Assembly: GCA_019635435.1 (NCBI GenBank)
Contig: JAHBZM010000001.1
Span: forward strand, 1,364,001-1,428,000
Length of the DNA stretch: 64,000 nt
Reading direction: 5' to 3'
Source of the DNA: Ramlibacter sp.
GTDB lineage: Bacteria > Pseudomonadota > Gammaproteobacteria > Burkholderiales > Burkholderiaceae_C
Under the pieces are notes generated by a model that saw nothing but the letters and a program-made list of their open reading frames with translations, was not told the DNA's origin and did no database searches. The translations under genes and the position numbers were made by a program. Below are positions 53,806 to 62,476 of the stretch, in pieces; the first letter of the stretch is position 1; each line of letters opens with the position of its first letter.

Positions 53806-56217
53806 ATGGCTTCGGCTCAAACCAGATTTCAAGTGAACAAAGTCGCCGTGCTCGGCGCAGGCGTGATGGGCGCGCAGATTGCGGCCCACCTGGTCAATGT
53901 CAAGGTGCCCGTCATCCTGTTTGACCTGCCCGCCAAGGAAGGCCCCAAGAACGGCATCGTCACCAAGGCGGTGGAAGGGCTCAAGAAGCTCAAGCCCTCG
54001 CCCCTGGGCGTGCCCGACGACGCGGCGCTGATCGTGCAGGCCAACTATGAAGAGCACATGGAGCTGCTCAAGGACTGCGACCTGATCATCGAGGCCATTG
54101 CCGAGCGCATGGACTGGAAGCTTGACCTGTACAAGAAGATCGCGCCCTTCGTGGCGCCGCACACCATCGTCGCGTCCAACACCTCGGGCCTGTCGATCAC
54201 CAGGCTCAGCGAGGCCCTGCCTGAAGAAATCAAGCCGCGCTTCTGCGGCATCCACTTCTTCAACCCGCCGCGCTACATGTACCTGGTGGAGCTGATCAAC
54301 ACCCCCACCACCGACGCCCACATCCTGGACGACCTGGAGACCTTTGTCACCAGCGGCCTGGGCAAGGGCGTGGTGCGCGCGCACGACACACCCAACTTCA
54401 TCGCCAACCGCGTGGGCATCGCTGGCATGCTGGCCACCATGAAGGAGGTCGAGAACTTCGGCCTCACGGTGGACGTGGTGGACGACCTCACGGGCAAGAA
54501 GCTCGGCCGCGCCAGCAGCGGCACCTTCCGCACCGCCGATGTGGTGGGCCTGGACACCATGGCCCACGTCATCAAGACGCTGCAGGACAACCTGAACGAG
54601 GACACCGACCCGTTCTACGCCAGCTTTGCCACGCCCGAAGTGCTCAAGACCCTGCTGGACATGGGCAACCTGGGCCAGAAGACCGGCGCGGGCTTTTACA
54701 AGAAGGTGGGCCGCGACATCCTGCGCTTTGACCTGGCCAGCAAGGACTACGTGCCCGCTGGCGGCAAGGCCGATGAGGTCTATGGCCGCATGCTCAAGAA
54801 GCCCGCGGGCGAGCGCCTGAGGCTGCTGCGCGAGAGCGAGGGCGCCCAGGGCCAGTTCCTCTGGGCCATTTTGCGCAACAGCTTTCACTACGCCGCCGTG
54901 CACCTGGCCGAGATTGCCGAAACCGCGCGCGACATCGACTTTGCGATGCGCTGGGGCTTTGGCATGAAGCAGGGTCCGTTCGAGCTCTGGCAGGAAGCCG
55001 GCTGGCTCGAAGTGGCCAACTGGATCAAGGAAGACATCAAGGCCGGCAAGACGCTGAGCAAGGCGCCGCTGCCCGCCTGGGTGTTCAAGGGCGCCGTGGC
55101 CACGGCCGGCGGCGTGCACACGGCCAAGGGCTCGTGGAACGCGGCCACCAAGAAGTTCCAGCCGCGCCGCGTGCTGCCGGTCTATGAGCGCCAGCACTTC
55201 CCCGAGACCGTCCAGGGCAGCGGCGCACCCGACTACAAGACGGCCGGCACGACGCTGCACGAGACCGACGCCATCCGCCTGTGGACGCTCGATGACCAGG
55301 TGGTCATTGCCAGCCTCAAGACCAAGATGCACGCCATCAGCCCCGAGGTGGCCGAGGGCCTGCAGATGGCCGTGGACCTGGCCGAGAAGTCGTACCAGGG
55401 CGTTGTGATCTGGTCGGGCGACGAGCCCTTCAGCGCCGGCGCCGACCTGCAGGCCATGCTGCCGGCCTTCATGACGGTGGGCGTGAGCGCCATCGACGAG
55501 GCCGAGGCCTACCTGCAGCAGACCATGCTGCGCCTGCGCTATGCCAATGTGCCGGTGATCTCGGCCATTCGCGGGCTGGCACTGGGCGGCGGCTGCGAGA
55601 TGGCCATCCACTCGGCGCGCCGCGTCGCGGCCATGGAAAGCTACATTGGCCTGGTGGAAGTTGGCGTGGGCCTGGTGCCCGGTGCCGGTGGCCTGACCTA
55701 CATCGCGCGCCGCGCCGCCGAGAACTCGGCCGCCTCCACCGACAAGGACCTGCTCAAGTTCGTGACCGAAGGCTTCACCGCTGCGGCCATGGCCAAGGTG
55801 GGCACCAGCGCCATCGAGAGCCGCAAGATCGGCTACCTGCTTGACAGTGATTTGATCGTGCCCAACAAGGACGAGCTGCTGTTCGTGGCCCTGAACGAGG
55901 CCCGCGCCATGTACACCGCGGGCTACCGCCCGCCGCACCGCCGCCAGTTCCCGGTGGCGGGCCGCAGCGGCAAGGCCACCATCCAGGGCCAGCTGGTCAA
56001 CATGCGCGACGGCGGCTTCATCAGCCAGCACGACTTCCACATCGCCAGCCTGATCGCCGGCGTGGTGACCGGGGGCGACGTGGACACCAACACCCTGGTG
56101 ACCGAGGAGTACCTGATGACGCTGGAGCGCCGCGCCTTCTGCTCGCTGCTCACGCACCCCAAGACGCAGGAACGCATCATGGGCATGCTGTCCACCGGCA
56201 AGCCGGTGAGGAACTGA
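53806..56217 (+). CDS. 3-hydroxyacyl-CoA dehydrogenase/enoyl-CoA hydratase fusion (FadN-type order)
   Basis: The 803-aa bifunctional protein has an N-terminal HAD domain with the NAD-binding loop GAGVMG (residues 17-22) and SNTSGLSI, HFFNPPRYM with the catalytic His, followed by the HAD C-domain. A C-terminal enoyl-CoA hydratase domain has AGADLQAML and IRGLALGGGCEMAI (residues of about 545-615). This order is the reverse of E. coli FadB and matches the FadN-like group. It performs the second and third beta-oxidation steps and would channel products to the thiolase at 56738. Confidence 0.94.
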   Translation: MASAQTRFQVNKVAVLGAGVMGAQIAAHLVNVKVPVILFDLPAKEGPKNGIVTKAVEGLKKLKPSPLGVPDDAALIVQANYEEHMELLKDCDLIIEAIAERMDWKLDLYKKIAPFVAPHTIVASNTSGLSITRLSEALPEEIKPRFCGIHFFNPPRYMYLVELINTPTTDAHILDDLETFVTSGLGKGVVRAHDTPNFIANRVGIAGMLATMKEVENFGLTVDVVDDLTGKKLGRASSGTFRTADVVGLDTMAHVIKTLQDNLNEDTDPFYASFATPEVLKTLLDMGNLGQKTGAGFYKKVGRDILRFDLASKDYVPAGGKADEVYGRMLKKPAGERLRLLRESEGAQGQFLWAILRNSFHYAAVHLAEIAETARDIDFAMRWGFGMKQGPFELWQEAGWLEVANWIKEDIKAGKTLSKAPLPAWVFKGAVATAGGVHTAKGSWNAATKKFQPRRVLPVYERQHFPETVQGSGAPDYKTAGTTLHETDAIRLWTLDDQVVIASLKTKMHAISPEVAEGLQMAVDLAEKSYQGVVIWSGDEPFSAGADLQAMLPAFMTVGVSAIDEAEAYLQQTMLRLRYANVPVISAIRGLALGGGCEMAIHSARRVAAMESYIGLVEVGVGLVPGAGGLTYIARRAAENSAASTDKDLLKFVTEGFTAAAMAKVGTSAIESRKIGYLLDSDLIVPNKDELLFVALNEARAMYTAGYRPPHRRQFPVAGRSGKATIQGQLVNMRDGGFISQHDFHIASLIAGVVTGGDVDTNTLVTEEYLMTLERRAFCSLLTHPKTQERIMGMLSTGKPVRN

Positions 56218-56741
56218 TGACCGCCGCAACCCTGCACGCCGCGCCCAACCGCCTGCAGCGCCAGCTCGAGCGGCTCAAGGAGGCGCCCGCGCTGGTGCGC
56301 CCCTGGGTGCGCAACATCGTGCTGCGCCGCGCGGTGCCGTTCACCGGCACAGCCGGCCTGCGCTTCATCACCATGGAGCCCGGCCAGGTGGAGATTGCCA
56401 TTGCCAACGAGCGCCGGGTGCAGAACCACATTGGCGGCGTGCATGCCTCCGCCATGAACCTGCTGGCCGAGACGGCCACCGGCATGGTGGTGGGCATGAA
56501 CGTGCGCGACGACTGCCTCCCGCTGGCCAAGGAGCTGCGCATGGCGTTTCGCAAGCGCGCCACCGGCGGCCTGCGCGCGGTGGCCACGCTGAGCGATGCG
56601 CAGCGCGCCGCCATGCAGGCCAGCGACAAGGGCGAGGTCAATGTGTCGGTCACCGTGACCGACGAGGCCGGTGTCAACCCGGTCGAATGTGAATTTATCT
56701 GGGCCTGGATTCCGTCCGGCCCGCGCAGGAGTGAAACATGA
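56217..56741 (+). CDS. Hotdog-fold thioesterase-like protein (DUF4442)
   Basis: A 174-aa hotdog-fold protein with the DUF4442/PaaI-like GVHASAMNLLAETATGMVVGM helix and MAFRKRATGGLRA strand. It probably hydrolyses or binds an acyl-CoA. The ATG overlaps the fadB-like stop and its own stop overlaps the thiolase start by four bases, so the three are tightly coupled. Substrate not evident. Confidence 0.8.
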   Translation: MTAATLHAAPNRLQRQLERLKEAPALVRPWVRNIVLRRAVPFTGTAGLRFITMEPGQVEIAIANERRVQNHIGGVHASAMNLLAETATGMVVGMNVRDDCLPLAKELRMAFRKRATGGLRAVATLSDAQRAAMQASDKGEVNVSVTVTDEAGVNPVECEFIWAWIPSGPRRSET

Positions 56742-57946
56742 GCAAGCAAGTCCAGGAAGCCTACATCGTCGCCGCCACGCGCACGCCCATCGGGCGATCG
56801 CACAAGGGCTATTTCCGCAACACCCGCCCCGACGAGCTGCTGGCCACCGCGCTGCGCGCCGCGCTGGCCCAGGTGCCGGGGCTGGACCCCGCGGCCATTG
56901 AAGACGTGATCTGCGGCTGCGCCATTCCCGAAGGGCCCCAGGGCCTGAACGTCGCGCGCATCGGCGCGGTGCTGGCCGGCCTGCCCAAGAGCGTGGGCGG
57001 CATCACCGTCAACCGCTTCTGCGCCTCGGGCCTGTCGGCCGTGCAGATGGCGGCCGACCGCATCCGCGTGGGCGAGTCCGACGTGATGATCGCCGCCGGC
57101 ACCGAGAGCATGAGCATGGTGCCCATGATGGGCAACTCGCCCAGTCTCTCGCCCACCATCTTCAGCAACCCCGACGACATCGAGAGCTACGGCATTGCCT
57201 ACGGCATGGGCCTCACGGCCGAGAAGGTGGCCCAGCAGTGGAAGGTCAGCCGCGAGGCGCAGGACGAGTTTGCCTACCGCTCGCACATGAAGGCCATTGC
57301 CGCCATGAAGGCCGGCGAGTTCGCGGCCGAGATCACCCCGGTGGACGTGGCCGAGCGCTCGCTTGACCTGGACGCCGCCGAAGTGAGCGTGAGCACACGC
57401 ACCGTCAACCTGGACGAAGGCGCGCGGCCCGACACCACGCCCGAGGGCCTGGCCAAGCTGCGCACCGTGTTCGCGGCCCGCGGCTCGGTCACGGCCGGCA
57501 ACAGCTCGCAGACGTCTGATGGCGCGGGCGCGCTGATCCTGGCGAGCGAAGCGGCCGTCAAGCGCTTCGGCCTCAAGCCGCTGGCCCGTTTTGTGAGCTA
57601 TGCCAGCCGGGGCGTGCCGCCGCACATCATGGGCATTGGCCCCATTGAAGCCATCCCGGCCGCGCTGCGCTATGCGGGCCTGAAGCACGAAGACATGGAC
57701 TGGATCGAGCTCAACGAGGCCTTTGCCGCGCAGTCGCTGGCCGTGATGAACACGCTGGGCCTGGACCCGGCCAAGGTCAACCCCATGGGCGGCGCCATTG
57801 CACTGGGCCACCCGCTGGGCGCCACGGGCGCTATCCGGTCTGCGACAGTGGTTCACGCGCTGCAGCGCAAGAATCTCAAGTACGGCATGGTCACCATGTG
57901 CGTGGGCATGGGGCAGGGCGCCGCGGGCATCTTCGAACGGGTCTGA
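56738..57946 (+). CDS. fadA: Acetyl-CoA C-acyltransferase (3-ketoacyl-CoA thiolase)
   Basis: A 402-aa thiolase with the full catalytic set: nucleophile Cys95 in NRFCASGLSAVQ, His358 in GGAIALGHPLGATG and Cys388 in CVGMGQG. It cleaves 3-ketoacyl-CoA in the last beta-oxidation step. It starts inside the end of the thioesterase-like gene (four-base overlap). Confidence 0.95.
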   Translation: MSKQVQEAYIVAATRTPIGRSHKGYFRNTRPDELLATALRAALAQVPGLDPAAIEDVICGCAIPEGPQGLNVARIGAVLAGLPKSVGGITVNRFCASGLSAVQMAADRIRVGESDVMIAAGTESMSMVPMMGNSPSLSPTIFSNPDDIESYGIAYGMGLTAEKVAQQWKVSREAQDEFAYRSHMKAIAAMKAGEFAAEITPVDVAERSLDLDAAEVSVSTRTVNLDEGARPDTTPEGLAKLRTVFAARGSVTAGNSSQTSDGAGALILASEAAVKRFGLKPLARFVSYASRGVPPHIMGIGPIEAIPAALRYAGLKHEDMDWIELNEAFAAQSLAVMNTLGLDPAKVNPMGGAIALGHPLGATGAIRSATVVHALQRKNLKYGMVTMCVGMGQGAAGIFERV

Positions 57947-58007
57947 AAAGCCGGCGCGCCATCAGACAGGGCGCCACCCCATTCAAGGACTTGGCGGGAG
58001 GGATTCC

Positions 58008-58550
58008 ATGCAACGAAGACAGGTCGTCGGCGCACTGACCACCGCCACCGTTCTGGGCGCTGGCGCCACGGGCCTGGCGGGGTGTTCCGAAGCAGGAGAA
58101 GGCGTGACGCGTTTTGCTGACATCACACAGGCGATTGCCGCCATCGAGGCTGTCCGGGTCGACGGCCGCACCCGCAGTGGCTGGCCGCTCGCGCAGGTGC
58201 TCAATCACGTGGCCCAGGGCGTTGAATACTCCATCGGAGCCGGGTTTCCTGAATTGAAGCCGGCGCTGTTTCGCCACACCGTGGGCGCCATCGCCTTTGG
58301 CGTGTTTGATGCGCGCGGCGCCATGAGCCATTCGCTGACCGAGCCGGTCCCGGGGGCGCCCGCGCTGGACTTGCCGGCTACCCTGGCCGAGGCCTCGCAG
58401 CGTTGCATCCAGGCCTTCCAGGCCCTGCAGGCCTTCACGGGCCAACCCCATCCCCACTTTGCCTACGGGAGCCTGAGCCTGGCGCAAAACCAGCGGGCCC
58501 ACCTCATGCACCTGGCCAACCACTGGACCTTGGTGGTGGCTCGGGCATGA
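58008..58550 (+). CDS. DUF1569-family lipoprotein
   Basis: A 180-aa protein starting MQRRQVVGAL, with a lipobox LAGC around residue 26 after a Tat-like RRQ segment. The body is DinB-like and helical, with the family's conserved histidines in VLNHVAQGVEYS and MHLANHWTLV that could bind a metal. DUF1569 has no settled function. A GGGAGGG ribosome site precedes the start. It overlaps the thioesterase start by four bases. Confidence 0.75.
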   Translation: MQRRQVVGALTTATVLGAGATGLAGCSEAGEGVTRFADITQAIAAIEAVRVDGRTRSGWPLAQVLNHVAQGVEYSIGAGFPELKPALFRHTVGAIAFGVFDARGAMSHSLTEPVPGAPALDLPATLAEASQRCIQAFQALQAFTGQPHPHFAYGSLSLAQNQRAHLMHLANHWTLVVARA

Positions 58551-59362
58551 CACAGGCAGACCACGTTTTTGATGCGGCAGTGGCCCTGCAGCCCGCCGGG
58601 GGCGATGCCTTTGCGGGCCAGACCCATCCGGCCTGGGCCAACATGGTCGGGCCATTCGGCGGGATCACCGCGGCCCAGGCCCTGAGCGCGGTGCTGCGGC
58701 ATCCGCAGCTGCTGGGCGAGCCGGTGTCGCTCACGGTCAATTTCTGCGCCGCGCTGGCCGACGGGGCCTTCAGCATCACGGCCCGGCCCGTGCGCACCAA
58801 CCGCTCCACGCAGCACTGGCTGATCGAGATGCAGCAGCAGGGCCAGACCGTGCTCACGGCCACGGCCTTCACCGCGCTGCGCCGCGACACATGGGGCGCG
58901 GCCGAGCACCCCATGCCCACGGTGGCGCCGCCTGCGGACTTTGCGCTGCCCGCCGGCCGCGGCCGCGTGGAGTGGATCAACCGCTACGAGATGCGTTTTG
59001 TGGATGGCGGCTTCCCCGCCGCCTGGGACGGCACCGACCATGGCGCCAGCCGCACCCGGCTGTGGCTGCGCGACCAGCCGCCGCGCCCGCTGGACTTTGC
59101 CTCGCTCACCGCGCTGTCAGACGTGTTCTTTCCGCGCATCTGGCGCCGCCGCGCGAGCCCGGTGCCCATCGGCACCGTGTCGATGACGGTGTATTTCCAT
59201 GCCGACGCCGCGCTGCTGCAGGCCACGGGCACCGGCTACCTGCTGGGCCAGGCCCAGGCCCAGGCCTTCCGCAGGGGCTATTTCGACCAGACCGCGCAGT
59301 TGTGGAATGAAGCCGGAGAATTGCTGGTCACGACCCACCAGGTTGTCTACTACAAGGAATAG
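58547..59362 (+). CDS. Acyl-CoA thioesterase, TesB-like double hotdog
   Basis: A 271-aa protein made of two hotdog domains: an N-terminal one with PAWANMVGPFGGITAAQALSAV and a C-terminal one with ASLTALSDVFFPRIW and GTVSMTVYFHAD. This is the layout of the TesB-like acyl-CoA thioesterase/acyl-CoA-binding group. It should hydrolyse acyl-CoAs of the pathway. It starts in the upstream stop (ATGA), and a GTG-started SDR gene follows two bases later. Confidence 0.82.
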   Translation: MTQADHVFDAAVALQPAGGDAFAGQTHPAWANMVGPFGGITAAQALSAVLRHPQLLGEPVSLTVNFCAALADGAFSITARPVRTNRSTQHWLIEMQQQGQTVLTATAFTALRRDTWGAAEHPMPTVAPPADFALPAGRGRVEWINRYEMRFVDGGFPAAWDGTDHGASRTRLWLRDQPPRPLDFASLTALSDVFFPRIWRRRASPVPIGTVSMTVYFHADAALLQATGTGYLLGQAQAQAFRRGYFDQTAQLWNEAGELLVTTHQVVYYKE

Positions 59363-59364
59363 CT

Positions 59365-60099
59365 GTGGCCCCCGTTGCTCTCATCATCGGCGCCGGTGAC
59401 GCCACCGGCGGCGCCATTGCGCGGCGCTTTGCGCGCGGCGGCTACACCGCCTGCGCCACGCGCCGCAGCCTGGACAAGCTGCAGCCGCTGCTGGACCAGA
59501 TCCAGGCCGACGGCGGCACGGCCCATGGCTTTGCCTCTGATGCACGCAAGGAAGAAGAGGTGGTGGCGCTCATCGAGCAGATCGAGTCCACCGTGGGCCC
59601 GATTGAAGTGATGGTGTTCAACATTGGCGCCAACGTGCCCAGCAGCATCCTCGATGAATCGGCGCGCAAGTATTTCAAGATCTGGGAGATGGCCTGCTTC
59701 AGCGGCTTTCTCAACGGGCGCGAGGTGGCCAGACGCATGGTCACGCGGGCCGGGCCCGACCGCCAGCAAACCATCATCTTCACCGGCGCCACGGCGTCGC
59801 TGCGCGGCGCGTCGGGCTTCGCGGCCTTTGCCGGCGCCAAGCACGCGCTGCGCGCGCTGGCCCAGAGCATGGCGCGCGAGCTCGGGCCGCGCGGCATCCA
59901 TGTGGCGCACAGCATCATCGACGGCGCGATTGACACGGAGTTCATCCGCGAGAATTTTCCCCAGCGCTACGCGCTCAAGAGCGAAGACGGCATCCTCAAC
60001 CCCGACCACATTGCCGACGCCTACTGGATGCTGCACCAGCAGCCGCGCGACGCCTGGACGCATGAGCTGGATTTGCGCCCCTACATGGAGAAGTTCTGA
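59365..60099 (+). CDS. SDR-like protein lacking the catalytic Ser and Tyr
   Basis: A 244-aa Rossmann protein with a GTG start. The nucleotide loop is IGAGDATGGAIARRF. At the active site the usual YxxxK is FAGAK in SGFAAFAGAKHAL, and the Ser position is Thr/Ala (FTGATAS), so the standard Ser-Tyr-Lys triad is broken. The rest aligns to SDRs (GIHVAHSIIDGAIDT). It is probably not a normal dehydrogenase and may be a binding or structural homologue. It is coupled to neighbours: its stop overlaps the next start. Confidence 0.75.
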   Translation: MAPVALIIGAGDATGGAIARRFARGGYTACATRRSLDKLQPLLDQIQADGGTAHGFASDARKEEEVVALIEQIESTVGPIEVMVFNIGANVPSSILDESARKYFKIWEMACFSGFLNGREVARRMVTRAGPDRQQTIIFTGATASLRGASGFAAFAGAKHALRALAQSMARELGPRGIHVAHSIIDGAIDTEFIRENFPQRYALKSEDGILNPDHIADAYWMLHQQPRDAWTHELDLRPYMEKF

Positions 60100-60689
60100 T
60101 GGCCAAAACGTTCGAGTTCTGGTTCGACTTCGGCAGCCCCGCGTCCTACCTCGCCCACACCCAGGTGGCCGCTCTGGCGCAGGCCACGGGCGCGCAGGCG
60201 CAGTACCGGCCCATGCTGCTGGGCGGCGTGTTCCAGGCCACGGGCAACCACTCGCCGGCCACCATCCCGGCCAAGGGCGCCTACACCTTCACCGACTTTG
60301 ACCGCTATGCCAGGCGCTACGGCGTGCCGCTGAACCGCAACCCGCATTTCCCCATCAACACCCTGATGCTGATGCGTGGCGCCGTGGGCCTGCAGCTGCG
60401 CGAGCCCGATCGCTTCATGGCCTATGTGGACTTGGCCTTTCGCGCCATCTGGGTCGATGCCAAGAACCTCAACGACCCGGCCACCGTGGGCGCCGTGCTG
60501 CATGCCGCCGGCTTTGACCCGGCCGCGCTGCTCGCGCTCACGCAGGACGCGCAGGTCAAGGACCGGCTCAAGGCCGTGACGCAAGAGGCCATTGACCGCG
60601 GCGTGTTTGGCGCGCCCACCTTTTTTGTCGGCGACCAGATGTTCTGGGGCCAGGACCGCATTGAATTTGTAAAGGAAGCATTGCAATGA
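60099..60689 (+). CDS. DsbA-like thioredoxin-fold protein, 2-hydroxychromene-2-carboxylate isomerase family
   Basis: A 196-aa protein with the kappa-class GST/HCCA-isomerase fold: EFWFDFGSPASYLAHTQ with the glutathione-activating Ser in GSPASY, then NPHFPINTLMLMRGAVG, and GVFGAPTFFVGDQMFWGQDRI. No CxxC is present. Enzymes of this group act with glutathione on aromatic or unsaturated intermediates. Its position inside a beta-oxidation cluster is atypical for the naphthalene pathway, so the substrate is open. Confidence 0.85.
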   Translation: MAKTFEFWFDFGSPASYLAHTQVAALAQATGAQAQYRPMLLGGVFQATGNHSPATIPAKGAYTFTDFDRYARRYGVPLNRNPHFPINTLMLMRGAVGLQLREPDRFMAYVDLAFRAIWVDAKNLNDPATVGAVLHAAGFDPAALLALTQDAQVKDRLKAVTQEAIDRGVFGAPTFFVGDQMFWGQDRIEFVKEALQ

Positions 60690-61453
60690 CCCAGGAAATC
60701 CTCACCCACACCGAAGCCGGCGTGATGACCATCACGCTGAACCGCGTGGACAAGAAAAACTCCATCACCGCCGCCATGTACGCGGCCATGGCCGATGCGC
60801 TGGACGCCGCGGCCCAAGACGCCGCCACCCGCGTGGTGGTGTTCCAGGGCCACGAGACCATCTTCAGCGCCGGCAACGACATTGGCGACTTTTTGAACAA
60901 GCCGCCCGCGGGCATGAACTCGCCGGTGTTCCGCTTCCTGCACGGCATTGCGGCCTTTCCCAAGCCCGTGATCGCCGCCGTCTGCGGCCCGGCCGTGGGC
61001 ATTGGCACCACCATGCTGTTCCATTGCGACCTGGTCTATGCCGGTGACAACGCGGCCTTCAGCATGCCGTTTGTCAACCTGGGCCTGTGCCCCGAGGCGG
61101 CCTCCAGCCTGCTGGTGCCGCAGATGCTGGGCTACCACCGCGCGGCCGAGGCGCTGCTGATGGGTGAGCCCTTCATGGCCGAGGCCGCGCTCGAGGTGGG
61201 CCTGGTCAACCGCGTGCTGCCGCCCACCGAGGCCAACAACTACGCCCAGGCGCAGGCGCGCAAGCTCGCGGCCAAGCCCATCAGCTCGCTGATCGAAACC
61301 AAGCGCCTCATGAAGATGGGGCAGGGCGCGCTGGTCAAGCAGCAGATGGCCGAAGAGGGCGCGAGTTTTGGCCGCATGCTGGGCGAGCCGGCCGCCAAGG
61401 AAGCCTTCACCGCCTTCATGGAGCGCCGCAAGCCCGATTTCAGCAAGGTTTAG
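60686..61453 (+). CDS. Enoyl-CoA hydratase/isomerase family protein
   Basis: A 255-aa crotonase. The first oxyanion segment is VVFQGHETIFSAGNDIGDFL; the second is VIAAVCGPAVGIGTTMLFHCDLVYA. The acidic residue in the LGLCPEAASSLL helix is Glu, and the fold is complete. A delta3,delta2-enoyl-CoA isomerase activity is as likely as hydratase. It overlaps the previous gene by four bases. Confidence 0.88.
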   Translation: MTQEILTHTEAGVMTITLNRVDKKNSITAAMYAAMADALDAAAQDAATRVVVFQGHETIFSAGNDIGDFLNKPPAGMNSPVFRFLHGIAAFPKPVIAAVCGPAVGIGTTMLFHCDLVYAGDNAAFSMPFVNLGLCPEAASSLLVPQMLGYHRAAEALLMGEPFMAEAALEVGLVNRVLPPTEANNYAQAQARKLAAKPISSLIETKRLMKMGQGALVKQQMAEEGASFGRMLGEPAAKEAFTAFMERRKPDFSKV

Positions 61454-61525
61454 AGTCAAAAGAGGCTGGAGTCCAGGACTGGCGGGCACTTTCAGCTATA
61501 CATTCAATAGCAACCGGAGACTGCC

Positions 61526-62374
61526 ATGGCCCCGACCCCCTCGCTCAAGGACAAGACCCTGTTCATCACCGGCGCCTCGCGCGGCATTGGCCTGGCCATT
61601 GCCAGGCGCGCCGCCGCCGATGGCGCGCGCATCGTCATTGCCGCCAAGACCACCGACGCCAACCCCAAGCTGCCCGGCACCATCTACAGCGCCGCTGAAG
61701 AAATTGAAGCCGCCGGCGGCAAGGCGCTGCCGCTCATGGTCGACATCCGCGACGAAGAAGCCGTGGCCGCTGCCGTGGCCCAGGCCGTGCAGGCCTTTGG
61801 CGGCATCGACATCCTGGTCAACAACGCCAGCGCCATCAGCCTGACCGACACCGAGCACACGCCCATGAAGCGCTACGACCTCATGAACCAGGTCAATGCG
61901 CGGGGCACCTACCTGTGCACCCAGGCCTGCCTGGCCGAGCTCAAGAAGTCGGCCGCCGCGGGCCGGGGCGGCCATGTGCTCAACATGTCGCCGCCGCTGT
62001 CCATGAAGCAGCACTGGTTTGAGAATCACACGGCCTACACCATGGCCAAGTACGGCATGAGCATGTGCACGCTGGGCCACTCGGGCGAGTTCAAAAAGTA
62101 CGGCATTGCCGTCAACAGCCTGTGGCCGCGCACCGCCATTGCCACGGCCGCGCTGCAGATGATCCCCGGCGTGGACGTGAACCTGTGCCGCACGCCCGAG
62201 ATCCTGTCCGACGCGGCCTATTTCATCCTCACCAGCGACCCCCGGGCCGACGGCGGCAGCGGTAACTTCTACATCGACGACGAACTGCTCGCGGCGCATG
62301 GCGTGACCGCGCTGGACCGCTACGCGGTCAAGCCCGGCACCACGCGCTTCATCCCCGACTTTTTCGTGGACTGA
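61526..62374 (+). CDS. SDR-family oxidoreductase (HSDL2-like)
   Basis: A 282-aa SDR with TGASRGIGLAIARRAAADGA, NNASAISLTDTEHTPMKRYDLM and YTMAK. The NMSPPLSM stretch and C-terminal GNFYIDDELL match the HSDL2/citronellol-citronellal dehydrogenase-like group. The member group is often tied to lipid catabolism. It ends the beta-oxidation cluster. Confidence 0.85.
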   Translation: MAPTPSLKDKTLFITGASRGIGLAIARRAAADGARIVIAAKTTDANPKLPGTIYSAAEEIEAAGGKALPLMVDIRDEEAVAAAVAQAVQAFGGIDILVNNASAISLTDTEHTPMKRYDLMNQVNARGTYLCTQACLAELKKSAAAGRGGHVLNMSPPLSMKQHWFENHTAYTMAKYGMSMCTLGHSGEFKKYGIAVNSLWPRTAIATAALQMIPGVDVNLCRTPEILSDAAYFILTSDPRADGGSGNFYIDDELLAAHGVTALDRYAVKPGTTRFIPDFFVD

Positions 62375-62386
62375 GGCGGCGCGCCA

Positions 62387-62407
62387 CGCCGCGTTGCCAG
62401 CGCGGCG
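62387..62407. terminator. Stem-loop at the end of the beta-oxidation cluster
   Basis: CGCCGCG (62387-62393) pairs with CGCGGCG (62401-62407) around a seven-base loop, 13 bases after the SDR stop. There is no T-run, so it is only a candidate terminator. Confidence 0.4.
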
Positions 62408-62476
62408 GGCGGCGTTCATGGGAGTGTCACAGGCGGAATTTAGTCTCCGTTGAACCGAAACTTTTCCGGGGATACG

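Noticed and set aside
53686..56229. An 847-codon minus-strand frame
   Set aside because: Antisense to the HAD/ECH fusion gene, whose catalytic motifs are complete.
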